In this document: one piece after another, positions 15,871-27,200 of the stretch | How the letters are laid out: every line of letters starts with the position of its first letter | How positions within the stretch are numbered: the first letter of the stretch is position 1 | From: Bradyrhizobium valentinum | GTDB lineage: Bacteria; Pseudomonadota; Alphaproteobacteria; Rhizobiales; Xanthobacteraceae | Direction of reading: 5' to 3' | Length of the DNA stretch: 58,346 nt | Assembly: GCF_001440405.1 (NCBI RefSeq) | Contig: NZ_LLXX01000148.1 | Coordinates: 1 to 58,346 of the forward strand | Notes under the pieces: generated by a model | Told to the model about the DNA's origin: nothing | What the model saw: the letters and a program-made list of their open reading frames with translations, nothing else | The model's database searches: none | Made by a program: the position numbers and the translations under genes

Positions 15871-16788
15871 ATGGATTATTTCGCCCAGCAACTCATCAAC
15901 GGCCTCGTGCTCGGCTCGATCTACGGCCTGATCGCCATCGGCTACACGATGGTCTACGGCATCGTCGGCATGATCAATTTCGCTCATGGCGACATTTTCA
16001 TGATCGGCGGCTTCATCGCGCTGATCACGTTCCTGATCCTGGTCTCGTTCGGCCTGACCGCCATTCCCCTTATCCTGTTGGTGGTACTGCTGGTATCGAT
16101 GGCGATCACGGCGCTCTATGGCTGGACGGTAGAGCGCATCGCCTACCGGCCGCTGCGGCACTCGTTCCGCCTCGCGCCGATGCTCTCGGCGATCGGTATG
16201 TCATTCGTGCTGACCAATTATTCGCAGGTCGCCCAGGGCGCGCGCGTCAAGCCGGTGCCCCCGATCATCACCGGCGGCTACACCCTGCACGAGGGCGCCG
16301 GCGGTTTCGTAGTGCAGCTTTCCAACATCCAGATCATCGTCGTCATCACCACCGTCGTGCTGCTGGCGCTGTTTACCTGGCTCGTTTCGAGCACCCGGCT
16401 CGGCCGTGACATGCGCGCCTGCGAGCAGGATCAGACCATGGCCTCGCTGCTCGGCGTCGACGTCGACCGCACCATCTCCATGACCTTCGTGATCGGCGCT
16501 GCGCTCGCCGCCGTCGCCGGCATGATGTACCTGCTCTATTACGGGTTGGTCGATTTCTTCATGGGCTTCGTCGCCGGCATCAAGGCGTTCACCGCCGCCG
16601 TGCTCGGCGGCATCGGTTCGCTGCCCGGCGCGATGCTGGGCGGGCTTCTGATCGGCCTGATCGAAACGCTGTGGTCGGCGTATTTCTCGGTCGAGTACAA
16701 GGACGTCGCCGCGTTCTCGATCCTGATCGTCGTCCTGATCTTCCTTCCGACCGGCCTGCTCGGCCGGCCCGAAGTCGAAAAAGTCTGA
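15871..16788 (+). CDS. livH: branched-chain amino acid-type ABC transporter permease (LivH)
   Basis: A 305-residue membrane protein with about eight membrane segments and the LivH signatures LVLGSIYGLIAIGYTMVYGI near the N-terminus, MINFAHGDIFMIGGF, and AFTAAVLGGIGSLPGAMLGG with LIGLIE near the C-terminus. It forms half of the inner-membrane channel. It is the first gene in a livHMGF-binding-protein set. The start is fixed by the family N-terminus (MDYFAQQLINGLVLG); the local ribosome binding site is weak and partly buried in a hairpin. Confidence 0.92.
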   Translation: MDYFAQQLINGLVLGSIYGLIAIGYTMVYGIVGMINFAHGDIFMIGGFIALITFLILVSFGLTAIPLILLVVLLVSMAITALYGWTVERIAYRPLRHSFRLAPMLSAIGMSFVLTNYSQVAQGARVKPVPPIITGGYTLHEGAGGFVVQLSNIQIIVVITTVVLLALFTWLVSSTRLGRDMRACEQDQTMASLLGVDVDRTISMTFVIGAALAAVAGMMYLLYYGLVDFFMGFVAGIKAFTAAVLGGIGSLPGAMLGGLLIGLIETLWSAYFSVEYKDVAAFSILIVVLIFLPTGLLGRPEVEKV

Positions 16789-16799
16789 CGGGCGACAGC

Positions 16800-18119
16800 G
16801 TGAGCGCACCCCCCGCCGCCCAAACCTCGCGCGCACCCGGAGCCGCCTTCATCCTCAAGAAAGCGCTGATCAGCGCTTTCGTGGCGCTGGTGCTGTTTTC
16901 GCTGATGATCGGCGTGCGCACCGAGGCCGGACCGCAAGGGCAATTGATCTACTGGACGCGGTTCGGCGACCTTGCGGCCATGGTCGCGGCCGTATTCGGC
17001 GGCAGTATCATCGTCGAATTGCTGCGGCAATGGTGGGGACCGGTCGGCACCGTCAGGATCGTGCCACCTTCCGTGCAAACCACCCTCGCCGTCGCCCGCC
17101 GCGGCATCGCGCCGGTGCTGCTGGTCTTCACGTTCCTGGTGCCCGTTCTGTTCTACGACGAGCGCTACATTCTCGACCTCGCCATCCTCGTGCTCACCTA
17201 CGTGATGCTCGGATGGGGGCTCAACGTGGTGGTCGGCCTCGCCGGGCTGCTCGACCTCGGCTATGTCGCGTTCTACGCGGTCGGCGCCTATTCCTATGCG
17301 CTGCTGGCCACCAATTTCGGGCTGTCGTTCTGGATCTGCCTGCCGCTCGCCGGCATTCTCGCCGCCTTCTGGGGCGTGCTGCTCGGCTTTCCCGTGCTGC
17401 GGCTGCGCGGCGATTATCTCGCGATCGTCACGCTGGCCTTCGGCGAGATCATCCGCCTCGTCCTCATCAACTGGCAGACCCTGACCGGCGGGCCGAACGG
17501 CGTCACCGGCATTCCCCGCCCCACCCTGTTCGGCATTCCGCTCACACCGGCCGATGACGGGCTGGCGGCCTTGCTCGGGATCGAATTCTCGCCGACGCAC
17601 CGCATCGTGTTTCTGTTCTACATTATCCTGGCGCTGGCGCTGCTCACCAACTGGGTCACGATCCGGCTGCGACGCCTCCCGCTCGGCCGCGCCTGGGAGG
17701 CGTTGCGCGAGGATGAGGTCGCCTGCCGCGCGCTCGGCATCAACACCACCACGACCAAGCTGACGGCGTTTGCGACCGGGGCGATGTTCGGCGGTATTGC
17801 CGGCGCGTTCTTCGCGACGCGGCAGGGCTTCATCAGCCCGGAATCCTTCACCTTCCATGAATCGGCGCTGGTGCTGGCGATCGTGGTGCTGGGCGGCATG
17901 GGCTCGCAGCTTGGCGTGGCGCTCGCGGCGCTCGCCATGATCGGCGGCTTCGAGCTGTTCCGCGGGCTCGACCAGTACCGCATGCTGGTGTTCGGCATGG
18001 CGATGGTGCTGCTCATGATCTGGCGGCCGCGCGGCCTGATCGGCCACCGCGCGCCGACCGTGTTCCTGAAGAGCAACCAGGCGATCTCATCCGACCTCGT
18101 CAAGGAGGGCCACGGATGA
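16800..18119 (+). CDS. livM: branched-chain amino acid-type ABC transporter permease (LivM)
   Basis: The 439-residue protein is the second permease. It has an extended N-terminus with two or three membrane segments, as in long LivM proteins, followed by the typical core: LGWGLNVVVGLAGLLDLGYV, AVGAYSYALLATNFG, LRLRGDYLAIVTLAFGEIIR and ESALVLAIVVLGGMGSQLG. The GTG at 16800 is preferred to an in-frame start inside livH. The 3' end overlaps livG by ATGA (18116-18119), showing coupling. Confidence 0.92.
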   Translation: MSAPPAAQTSRAPGAAFILKKALISAFVALVLFSLMIGVRTEAGPQGQLIYWTRFGDLAAMVAAVFGGSIIVELLRQWWGPVGTVRIVPPSVQTTLAVARRGIAPVLLVFTFLVPVLFYDERYILDLAILVLTYVMLGWGLNVVVGLAGLLDLGYVAFYAVGAYSYALLATNFGLSFWICLPLAGILAAFWGVLLGFPVLRLRGDYLAIVTLAFGEIIRLVLINWQTLTGGPNGVTGIPRPTLFGIPLTPADDGLAALLGIEFSPTHRIVFLFYIILALALLTNWVTIRLRRLPLGRAWEALREDEVACRALGINTTTTKLTAFATGAMFGGIAGAFFATRQGFISPESFTFHESALVLAIVVLGGMGSQLGVALAALAMIGGFELFRGLDQYRMLVFGMAMVLLMIWRPRGLIGHRAPTVFLKSNQAISSDLVKEGHG

Positions 18120-18949
18120 GCGGCGATCCCATCCTGTCGGTCGATCGCTTGTCGATGCGCTTCGGCGGCATCGTCGCCGTCAACGATCTCTCCTTCGATG
18201 CCGAGCGGCGCAAGATCACCGCGCTGATCGGGCCGAACGGCGCCGGCAAGACCACGGTGTTCAACTGCATCACCGGCTTCTACAAGCCGACCTCGGGCGC
18301 GATGCGGCTCACGCATGACGACGGCCACGCCATCCAGCTCCAGCGGCTGAACGATTTCCGGATTGCCAAACTGGCCCGGGTCGCGCGCACCTTCCAGAAC
18401 ATCCGCCTGTTTCCCGGCATGACAGCGCTGGAGAACCTGATGGTGGCGCAGCACAACGCGCTGATGCGCGCCTCCGGGTTGACGTTTCTCGGACTGATCG
18501 GCGCGCCGTCCTGGCGCAACGCCGAACAGGCCGCGATCGATCTGTCGCGGACCTGGCTCGATCGCATCGGACTTCTTGATCGCGCCGACGATGCCGCCGG
18601 CAATTTACCCTATGGCGACCAGCGGCGGCTGGAGATCGCGCGCGCGATGTGCACCCAGCCCGCGCTGCTGTGCCTCGACGAGCCGGCGGCCGGACTGAAC
18701 GCGCGGGAGAGCGCCGCTTTAAGCGAATTGTTGCTCTCGATCCGCTCCGAAGAGGGCACCTCGATCCTTTTGATCGAGCACGACATGAGCGTGGTGATGG
18801 AAATCTCCGACCACGTCGTCGTGATGGACTATGGCGTCAAGATCGCCGAAGGCACGCCGCGGCACATCCGCGACGATCCCAAGGTGATCGCCGCCTATCT
18901 CGGCGCCGACGAGGAAGAAGCTATCGCGGTGATGGAGAGCGGCACGTGA
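18116..18949 (+). CDS. livG: branched-chain amino acid-type ABC transporter ATPase (LivG)
   Basis: The 277-residue ATPase has a Walker A motif GPNGAGKT at 39-46, the family region ARTFQNIRLFPGMTALENL, the signature-like NLPYGDQRRLEIARAMCTQP, Walker B LLCLDEPAAGLN, and the H-loop SILLIEHDMSVVMEISDHV. The length fits LivG (about 255-280). It energises uptake together with LivF. It overlaps livM at its start and livF at its end (GTGA at 18946-18949). Confidence 0.94.
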   Translation: MSGDPILSVDRLSMRFGGIVAVNDLSFDAERRKITALIGPNGAGKTTVFNCITGFYKPTSGAMRLTHDDGHAIQLQRLNDFRIAKLARVARTFQNIRLFPGMTALENLMVAQHNALMRASGLTFLGLIGAPSWRNAEQAAIDLSRTWLDRIGLLDRADDAAGNLPYGDQRRLEIARAMCTQPALLCLDEPAAGLNARESAALSELLLSIRSEEGTSILLIEHDMSVVMEISDHVVVMDYGVKIAEGTPRHIRDDPKVIAAYLGADEEEAIAVMESGT

Positions 18950-19692
18950 GCGCCTCGTCCAATACGCCCCTGCTCGCAATCCGCTCGCTGCGCGCGGCCT
19001 ACGGCAAGATCGAAGCGCTGAAGGGCGTCGATCTCGACATCAGCGCCGGCGAAATCGTCGCGCTGATCGGCGCCAACGGCGCCGGCAAGTCGACCCTGAT
19101 GATGACGATCTTCGGCAGGCCGCGCGCGCGCGCAGGGAGGATCGAATTCGACGGCCAGGACATCACCGGCGTGCCGACACATGAGATTGCGCGGCTGCGC
19201 ATCGCCCAATCCCCCGAAGGCCGCCGCATTTTCCCGCGTATGAGCGTGGCGGAAAACCTGCAGATGGGCGCCGACGCGACCGATAGCAGCGAGGCCGATC
19301 GGGCGAGCGGCCTGGAACGCGTCTTCGCGCTGTTCCCGCGGCTCAAGGAACGCATGACCCAGCGCGGCGGAACGCTGTCCGGTGGCGAGCAGCAGATGCT
19401 GGCGATCGGCCGGGCCCTGATGAGCCGGCCGCGCCTGTTGATGCTGGACGAGCCGTCGCTGGGGCTGGCCCCCCTGATCGCGCGGCAGATTTTCGATGCG
19501 ATCCGGACCCTGAACCGGCAGGACGGCCTGACCGTCCTGATTGTCGAACAGAACGCCAACCATGCGCTGAAATTGGCCCATCGCGGCTATGTCATGGTCA
19601 ACGGCCTGATAACCCTGTCCGGAACCGGCAGCGAATTGCTGCAGCGCCCGGAAATCCGCGCCGCCTATCTGGAGGGCGGCCGGCGGGAGTAG
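18946..19692 (+). CDS. livF: branched-chain amino acid-type ABC transporter ATPase (LivF)
   Basis: The 248-residue ATPase begins MSASSNTPLLAIRSLRAAYG and has Walker A GANGAGKST at 42-50, the LivF region RIAQSPEGRRIFPRMSVAENL, signature TLSGGEQQMLAIGRALMSRP, Walker B LLMLDEPSLGLAP and H-loop VLIVEQNANHAL. The GTG at 18946 is the correct start because it overlaps the livG stop and matches the family N-terminus; a much longer open frame upstream is out of register with any known domain. Confidence 0.94.
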   Translation: MSASSNTPLLAIRSLRAAYGKIEALKGVDLDISAGEIVALIGANGAGKSTLMMTIFGRPRARAGRIEFDGQDITGVPTHEIARLRIAQSPEGRRIFPRMSVAENLQMGADATDSSEADRASGLERVFALFPRLKERMTQRGGTLSGGEQQMLAIGRALMSRPRLLMLDEPSLGLAPLIARQIFDAIRTLNRQDGLTVLIVEQNANHALKLAHRGYVMVNGLITLSGTGSELLQRPEIRAAYLEGGRRE

Positions 19693-19859
19693 CGCTCCCA
19701 ACCCGTTTGGCGCGTGCTGCGGCAAGATGCTGCGAACGGACCGTGGATTTGCCCGAAAATTGCCGATGACTTCGCCGTAAAATCAGCCGACAATGGGCGT
19801 GATTTTCGTACCCGGCCCGCCGGGTGCTTCCCGAAATCGACTACCTGCGAGGATACCTC

Positions 19860-20978
19860 ATGAAATCACTGAAACTCATCGGCCTGGCATTGGGCGCATC
19901 GTTGGCGTTGTCGACAACAGCACTGGCGCAGGACATCTCCATCGCAGTGGTGGGCCCGATGACGGGCGGCGAATCCGCATTCGGCCGGCAGATGAAGAAC
20001 GGCGCCGAACAATTCGTGGCCGATTTCAACGCCGCCGGTGGCGTGCTCGGCAAGAAGCTCGCGCTGCAGGTCGGCGATGATGCCTGCGACCCGAAGCAGG
20101 CGCGCTCGATCGCGGAAAAATTCGCCAGCGCGAAAATCCCGTTCGTTGCCGGTCATTTCTGCTCGTCGTCGTCGATCCCGGCGTCGGAAGCCTACGCCGA
20201 CGGCAACGTGCTGCAGATCACCCCGGCCTCGACCAACCCGCTGTTCACCGAGCGCAAGCTCTGGAACGTGGCGCGCGTCTGCGGCCGCGACGACCAGCAG
20301 GGCCTGGTTGCCGCCGACTACATCGTCAAGAACTACAAGGGCAAGAACGTCGCCATCCTCAACGACAAGACGACTTACGGCAAAGGCCTCGCCGACGAAA
20401 CCAAGAAGGCGCTCAACAAGGCCGGCGTCGCCGAGAAGATGTTCGAGTCCTACAACAAGGGCGACAAGGACTTTAACGCGATCGTGTCGCGCCTGAAGCG
20501 CGACAGTATCGATCTGGTCTTCGTCGGCGGTTACCATCAGGAATCCGGCCTCATTCTGCGCCAGATGCGCGACCAGGGCCTCAAGACGGTGTTGATGGCG
20601 GGCGATGCCTTGAACGACAAGGAGTTCGCCTCGATCGCCGGTCCGGCCGCCGAAGGCACGCTGTTCACCTTCGGTCCCGATCCCCGCAACAAGACGACCG
20701 CGAAGGCGATCGTCGAGAAGTTCAAGGCCAAGAACATCGATCCGGAAGGCTACACCCTCTACACCTATGCCGCGATGCAGGTCTGGACACAGGCGGTGGC
20801 GAAGGCGAAGACCACCGACCCGAAGAAGGTCATGGAGACCATCAAGGCCGGCGAATGGGACACCGTGCTCGGCAAGCTGGGCTTTGACGCCAAGGGCGAC
20901 ATCAAGGTGATCGACTATGTCGTCTACAAGTGGGACGCCAAGGGCAACTACGCCGAGATCCATCCGAAGGGGTCCTGA
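19860..20978 (+). CDS. periplasmic branched-chain amino acid-type binding protein (LivK-like)
   Basis: The 372-residue protein has a signal peptide (MKSLKLIGLALGASLALSTT, cleavage after ALAQ), then DISIAVVGPMTGGESAFGRQ, the start of a type I periplasmic binding fold, followed by FVAGHFCSSSSIPASEAYA, QITPASTNPLFTE and NDKTTYGKGLADETKKAL. It delivers substrate to LivHMGF; the ligand may be branched-chain amino acids or another small compound (aromatic acids and amides are handled by related systems). GAGGAT precedes the ATG at 19860. A strong terminator follows. Confidence 0.92.
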   Translation: MKSLKLIGLALGASLALSTTALAQDISIAVVGPMTGGESAFGRQMKNGAEQFVADFNAAGGVLGKKLALQVGDDACDPKQARSIAEKFASAKIPFVAGHFCSSSSIPASEAYADGNVLQITPASTNPLFTERKLWNVARVCGRDDQQGLVAADYIVKNYKGKNVAILNDKTTYGKGLADETKKALNKAGVAEKMFESYNKGDKDFNAIVSRLKRDSIDLVFVGGYHQESGLILRQMRDQGLKTVLMAGDALNDKEFASIAGPAAEGTLFTFGPDPRNKTTAKAIVEKFKAKNIDPEGYTLYTYAAMQVWTQAVAKAKTTDPKKVMETIKAGEWDTVLGKLGFDAKGDIKVIDYVVYKWDAKGNYAEIHPKGS

Positions 20979-21001
20979 CCCCCTCCCCGATCAGAACTCC
21001 A

Positions 21002-21032
21002 ACGCCCCGGTCCGCCGGGGCGTTTCTATTTC
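21002..21032 (+). terminator. Rho-independent terminator after the liv operon
   Basis: Nine-base-pair stem ACGCCCCGG (21002-21010) with CCGGGGCGT (21015-21023), four-base loop TCCG, followed by TTTCTATTT. It lies 24 bases after the binding-protein stop. Confidence 0.85.
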
Positions 21033-21225
21033 CGGTTCCAGATAATTTTGCAACGCCGGGAACAATTGGGTTCCCGCCGAATTGAGCCGGGCTGGGCTGA
21101 GTTCCATGTCATTGATTTCACGACCTTAACCCTTGTTCCAACTTGATCTGCCGCTGGGGCAGCGGTTCTATCTGTGACATTGCATCTTAGCCAATGGATT
21201 CGCGCGAACTGGCCAAGGAAACACC

Positions 21226-24200
21226 ATGAGTGATCTTTCCCCTGGAGCATCACCCTCCGCTCGCCGGGCCGCCAAATCCAAACCACCCACCACCAACGGC
21301 ACGTCCGATCCGATGCAGGATCTGCTGCACGCCTTGCAAGCAATGCGCGCGGGCGATTTCTCGGTACGGATGACGGGCGACCACCTCGGCATCGAGGGCA
21401 AGATCGCAGACACCTTTAATGAAATCGTCGCCGCCAACCAGCGAATGGCGCAGCAACTGGAGCACGTCGGCCAGGTCGTCGGCCGCGAGGGCAAGACAAG
21501 ACAGCGCGTCAAGTTCGACCTTTCAAGCGGCTCCTGGGCGGACATGGAAGGCTCCGTCAACACGCTGATCGACGACCTGTTGTGGCCAACCCGCGAAGTC
21601 ACGCGCGCCGTCGCCGCCGTGGCTCAAGGCGACCTGTTGCAAACCGTGAAGCTCGATGTCGACGGCCGCCCGCTGGGCGGCGAGTTCTTGCAGTCGGCCA
21701 ATATCGTCAACACGATGATCAAGCAGCTCAGCGTGTTCACCTCGGAAGTGACGCGCGTGGCGCGCGAGGTCGGCACCGAGGGCAAGCTCGGCGGCCAGGC
21801 CCAGGTGCCGGAAGTGACCGGCGTCTGGAAGGACCTGACCGAGAGCGTCAACTCGATGGCCAACAACCTGACCGGCCAGGTGCGAAACATCGCCGAGGTC
21901 ACCATCGCGGTGGCCAATGGCGACCTGTCGAAAAAGATCACGGTGGACGTCCGCGGCGAGATCCTGCAGCTCAAGGAAGCCATCAACACGATGGTCGACC
22001 AGCTTCGATCGTTCGCCTCCGAGGTGACCCGTGTCGCGCGCGAAGTCGGCACCGACGGCAAGCTCGGCGGCCAGGCGATCGTGCCCGGCGTTGCCGGCAC
22101 CTGGAAGGATCTGACCGACTCCGTGAACGCGATGTGCGGCAATCTCACCGCCCAGGTTCGCAACATCGCCAACGTCACCACCGCGGTCGCCCGCGGCGAC
22201 CTCTCCCGCAAGATCACGGTGGACGTCCGCGGCGAAATCCTGGAGTTGAAGGACACCATCAACACGATGGTCGACCAGCTCAATTCGTTCGCCTCGGAAG
22301 TGACGCGCGTCGCCCGCGAGGTCGGCACCGAAGGCAAGCTCGGCGGTCAGGCCCAGGTCCCCGGCGTCGCCGGCACCTGGAAGGACCTCACCGACAACGT
22401 CAACTTCATGGCCTCCAACCTGACGGCGCAGGTCCGCAACATCGCCGACGTCGCGACCGCGATCGCCGGCGGCGACCTTTCCAAGAAGATCACCGTGAAC
22501 GTGTCGGGCGAAATCCTTCAGTTGAAGGAAACACTGAACACGATGGTCGACCAGCTCAACGCCTTCGCCGGCGAGGTGACCCGCGTGGCGCGCGAAGTCG
22601 GCACCGAGGGACGGCTCGGCGGTCAGGCCAACGTGCTCGGCGTCGCCGGCACCTGGAAGGACCTCACCGAGAGCGTCAACTCGATGGCTTCCAACCTGAC
22701 GGCACAGGTGCGCAACATCGCCGAGGTGACGACCGCGGTCGCCAACGGCGACTTGTCGAAGAAGATCACGGTGGATGTGCGCGGCGAAATCCTGGAGTTG
22801 AAGGACACCATCAACACGATGGTCGACCAGCTCAACGCCTTTGCCGGCGAAGTGACGCGCGTTGCCCGCGAGGTCGGCACCGAAGGCAAGCTCGGCGGCC
22901 AGGCCAACGTGCGCGGCGTCGCCGGCACCTGGAAGGACCTCACCGACAACGTCAATTCGATGGCCGGCAACCTCACCGCTCAGGTCCGCAACATCGCCGA
23001 GGTCGCGACCGCCGTCGCCAAGGGCGACCTGTCGAAGAAGATCACGGTCAACGTCTCAGGCGAAATCCTTCAATTGAAGGAAACGCTGAACACGATGGTC
23101 GACCAGCTCAACGCCTTTGCGAGCGAAGTGACGCGCGTGGCGCGCGAAGTCGGCACCGACGGCAAGCTCGGCGGTCAGGCCCAGGTGACCGGCGTCGCCG
23201 GCACCTGGAAGGATTTGACCGACTCCGTGAACTCGATGGCGGGCAACCTGACCGCGCAGGTCCGCAACATCGCCGAGGTCGCGACCGCGATCGCCGGCGG
23301 CGACCTGTCGCGCAAGATCACCGTCGACGTGCGCGGCGAGATCCTGCAGCTCAAGGAAACGCTCAACACGATGGTCGACCAGCTCAACCGCTTTGCTGGC
23401 GAAGTGACCCGCGTGGCGCGCGAGGTCGGCACCGAGGGCCGGCTCGGCGGTCAGGCCAACGTGCCCGGCGTCGCCGGCACCTGGAAGGACCTCACCGACA
23501 ACGTCAACTCGATGGCCGGCAATCTGACCGGCCAGGTCCGCAACATCGCCGAAGTCACCACGGCGGTGGCCAAGGGCGACCTGTCGAAGAAAATCACCGT
23601 CGACGTCAAGGGCGAGATTCTCGAGCTGAAGAATACCGTCAACACGATGGTGGACCAGCTCAACGCGTTCGCCTCGGAAGTCACCCGCGTGGCGCGCGAA
23701 GTCGGCACCGAAGGCAAGCTCGGCGGCCAGGCCCAGGTGCCTGAAGTGGCCGGCACCTGGAAGGACCTGACCGACAACGTCAACTTCATGGCTTCGAACC
23801 TGACCGCGCAGGTCCGCAACATCGCCGAGGTCGCCACCGCTATTGCGGGCGGCGACCTTTCGAAGAAGATCACGGTCGACGTCCGCGGCGAAATCCTGCT
23901 GCTCAAGGACACCCTGAACACGATGGTCGAGCAGCTTCGCTCGTTTGCCGCCGAAGTGACGCGCGTGGCGCGCGAGGTAGGCACCGAGGGGCGGCTCGGC
24001 GGCCAGGCCGTGGTGCCCGGCGTCGGCGGCACCTGGAAGGATCTGACCGACAACGTCAACCTCCTGGCGGCCAACCTCACCACGCAAGTCCGCAACATCG
24101 CCGAAGTCACCACGGCGGTGGCGCGCGGCGACCTGTCGCGCAAGATCACCGTGGACGTGAAGGGCGAAATTCTCGAGCTGAAAAACACCATCAACACGAT

Positions 24201-27200
24201 GGTCGATCAGCTCAACGCCTTTGCCGGCGAAGTGACGCGCGTCGCGCGCGAAGTCGGCACCGAGGGCAAGCTCGGTGGGCAGGCGCAGGTCCCGGGCGTC
24301 GCCGGCACCTGGAAGGACTTGACCGACACCGTCAACTTCATGGCCGCCAATCTGACCGAACAGGTCCGCGGCATCGTCAAGGTCGTGACCGCGGTCGCCG
24401 ACGGCGACCTGAAACAGAACCTGACGGTGAAATCGAAGGGCGAAGTCGCAGCGCTCGCCGACACCATCAACAACATGACGGAGACGCTCGCCACCTTCGC
24501 CGACCAGGTTACCAGCGTGGCGCGCGAGGTCGGCGTCGAGGGACGGCTCGGCGGCCAGGCCAACGTGCCCGGCGCGGCCGGTACCTGGAAAGACCTCACC
24601 GGCAACGTCAACCTGCTCGCCGCCAACCTGACCTCGCAGGTGCGCGCGATTGCCGAGGTGGCGACCGCCGTGACCAAGGGCGACCTGACCCGCTCGATCC
24701 AGGTCGATGCCCGCGGCGAAGTGGCTGAACTCAAAGACAACATCAACACGATGATCGGCAACCTCCGCCTCACCACGCAGGTGAATACCGAGCAGGACTG
24801 GCTGAAGACCAACCTCGCCAGGTTCACCAACATGCTGCAGGGGCAGCGCGAGCTCTCCACTGTCGGCCGGCTGCTGCTGACCGAACTGGCGCCGCTGGTC
24901 AACGCCCATATGGGCGTAATCTATCAGGTGGAGAACGCCGAGAGCCCGCAATTGCGCCTGCTCTCCTCCTACGCCGGCGATCGCGCCAATCCGCACCCGC
25001 AGGTCGTGCAGTTCGGTGAAGGATTGGTCGGCCAATGTGCCATGGACAAGCGTCAGCGATTGGTGTCGGACATTCCTGACCATACCGCGCCGATCAATTC
25101 GGGGCTGTTGCGTGCGATCCCGAGGAATATCGTCGTGCTTCCGGTCCTGTTCGAGAACCAGGTGAAGGCCGTCATCGAGCTGTCATCGATTGCCTCTTTC
25201 ACCACCTCGCAGATGACCTTCCTCGAACAATTGACCGACAGCATCGGCATCGTGCTCAACTCCATCGAAGCCACGATGCAGACCGAGGGCCTGTTGAAGC
25301 AATCCCAGCAGCTCGCCGGCGAATTGCAGACGCAGCAGAAGGAATTGCAGCAGACCAACGACCAGCTCGAACAGAAGGCTCAGCAGCTCGCCGAACGCAA
25401 CGTCGAGGTGGAAAGAAAGAACCAGGAAATCGAACAGGCGCGGCGCGCGCTCGAAGAAAAGGCGACCGAGCTTTCGCTGACCTCGAAGTACAAGTCCGAA
25501 TTCCTCGCCAACATGTCGCATGAGCTGCGCACGCCGCTCAACAGCATTCTGATCCTCGGCCAGCAGCTCACCGAAAATCCGGAGGGCAATCTGTCGGCGA
25601 AACAGGTCGAGTTCGCCCGCACTATCCACGGCGCCGGCACTGACCTGCTCAACCTGATCAGCGACATCCTCGACCTGTCGAAGATCGAATCCGGCACGGT
25701 GACCGTCGATGCCGAGGAAATCCTGACATCGAGCCTGCTCGAGACCGTCGGACGGCCGTTCAAGCACGAGGCTGAAAATCGCCACCTCTCGTTCAACATC
25801 AATGTCGACGAGACCCTTCCCCGCAGCATAGTCACCGACTCCAAGCGCCTGCAGCAGGTTCTGAAGAACCTGCTGTCGAACGCGTTCAAGTTCACCGCGG
25901 AGGGCGGCGTGAAGTTGAACGTATCGGCCGCCGTCGGCGGCTGGAGCGCCGAGCACCCGATCCTCAATCACGCGCCCGCTGTCGTCGCCTTCGAGGTGAC
26001 CGACACCGGCATCGGCATTCCCCTGGAAAAGCAGAAGCTGATCTTCGAGGCGTTCCAGCAGGCAGACGCCGGCACCAGCCGCAAATACGGCGGCACCGGC
26101 CTCGGCCTTGCCATCAGCCGCGAGCTTGCGAGCCTGCTCGGCGGCGAAATTCATCTGCGCAGCGCGCCCGGCAAGGGCAGCACCTTCGTGCTTTACCTGC
26201 CGTTGCATTATTCCGGTCCGACCGTTGCGCCGCGCTCCCCTGCCTCGTCGGCATTCACACCCGCGCCGGCGCTGCAGGCGACACAGGAGCGCGCCGTCGA
26301 GCAATTGCCGGACGACCGCCTCGACCTCTCGCCGGGAGATACCATCCTGCTGATCGTCGAAGACGATCCGCACTATGCGCGGGTGCTGATCGATCTGGCC
26401 CGCGACAAGGGCTTCAGGGTGCTGGTCGCCAGTCGCGGTGCCGAAGCGCTCGAACTCGCCAAGCAGTTCCAGCCGACCGCGGTTTCGCTCGACGTATTCC
26501 TGCCGGACATGCTGGGCTGGACCGTGCTCAGCCAACTCAAGCACAATCCGCTGACGCGGCACATTCCAGTGCAGATCATTACGCTGGACGAAGACCGTCA
26601 GCACGCGCTGGCGCGCGGCGCGTTTTCCTTCGTCAACAAGCCGACGACGACCGAGGGCGTCAGCGCGGCGCTGTCGCAGATCAAGGAATATGCCAAGCCC
26701 CGACGCAAGCGCCTTCTGATCGTGGAGGACAATGCCGCCGAGCAGATGAGCATCACCGAATTGCTCGGCCACGACGACATCGAGATCCTCACCGCCGACA
26801 CCGGCGCCGGCGCGTTGTCGACGCTGCGGAACCAGCCGTGCGACTGCGTCGTGCTGGATCTGCGGCTGCCTGACATGAGCGGGTTCGAGGTGCTCGACCG
26901 GCTTCGCAACGACGAATCCCTATCGAACGTGCCGGTCGTAGTGTTCACCGGGCGGGAACTTTCGGCCGAGGAGGATGCGGAACTTCACACCATGGCGAGG
27001 AGCATCGTGGTGAAAGGCGTCGAATCGCCGGAACGCCTGCTCGACGAAACGTCGCTGTTTTTGCACCGTGTGATCACGGAATTGCCAGTCGAGAAGCAGA
27101 GGATGCTCGAGAAGCTCAATAGTTCCGATGAGGATCTCATTGGCAAGACCGCGCTTCTGGTGGATGACGACGCACGTAACATCTTCGCGCTATCGAGCGT

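Noticed and set aside
16539..18047. A 502-codon minus-strand open frame
   Set aside because: Antisense shadow of livH and livM, with a composition unlike a real protein.
23056..25083. A 675-codon minus-strand open frame with repeats
   Set aside because: Its repeats are only the antisense reading of the HAMP array; the plus-strand kinase explains the region.
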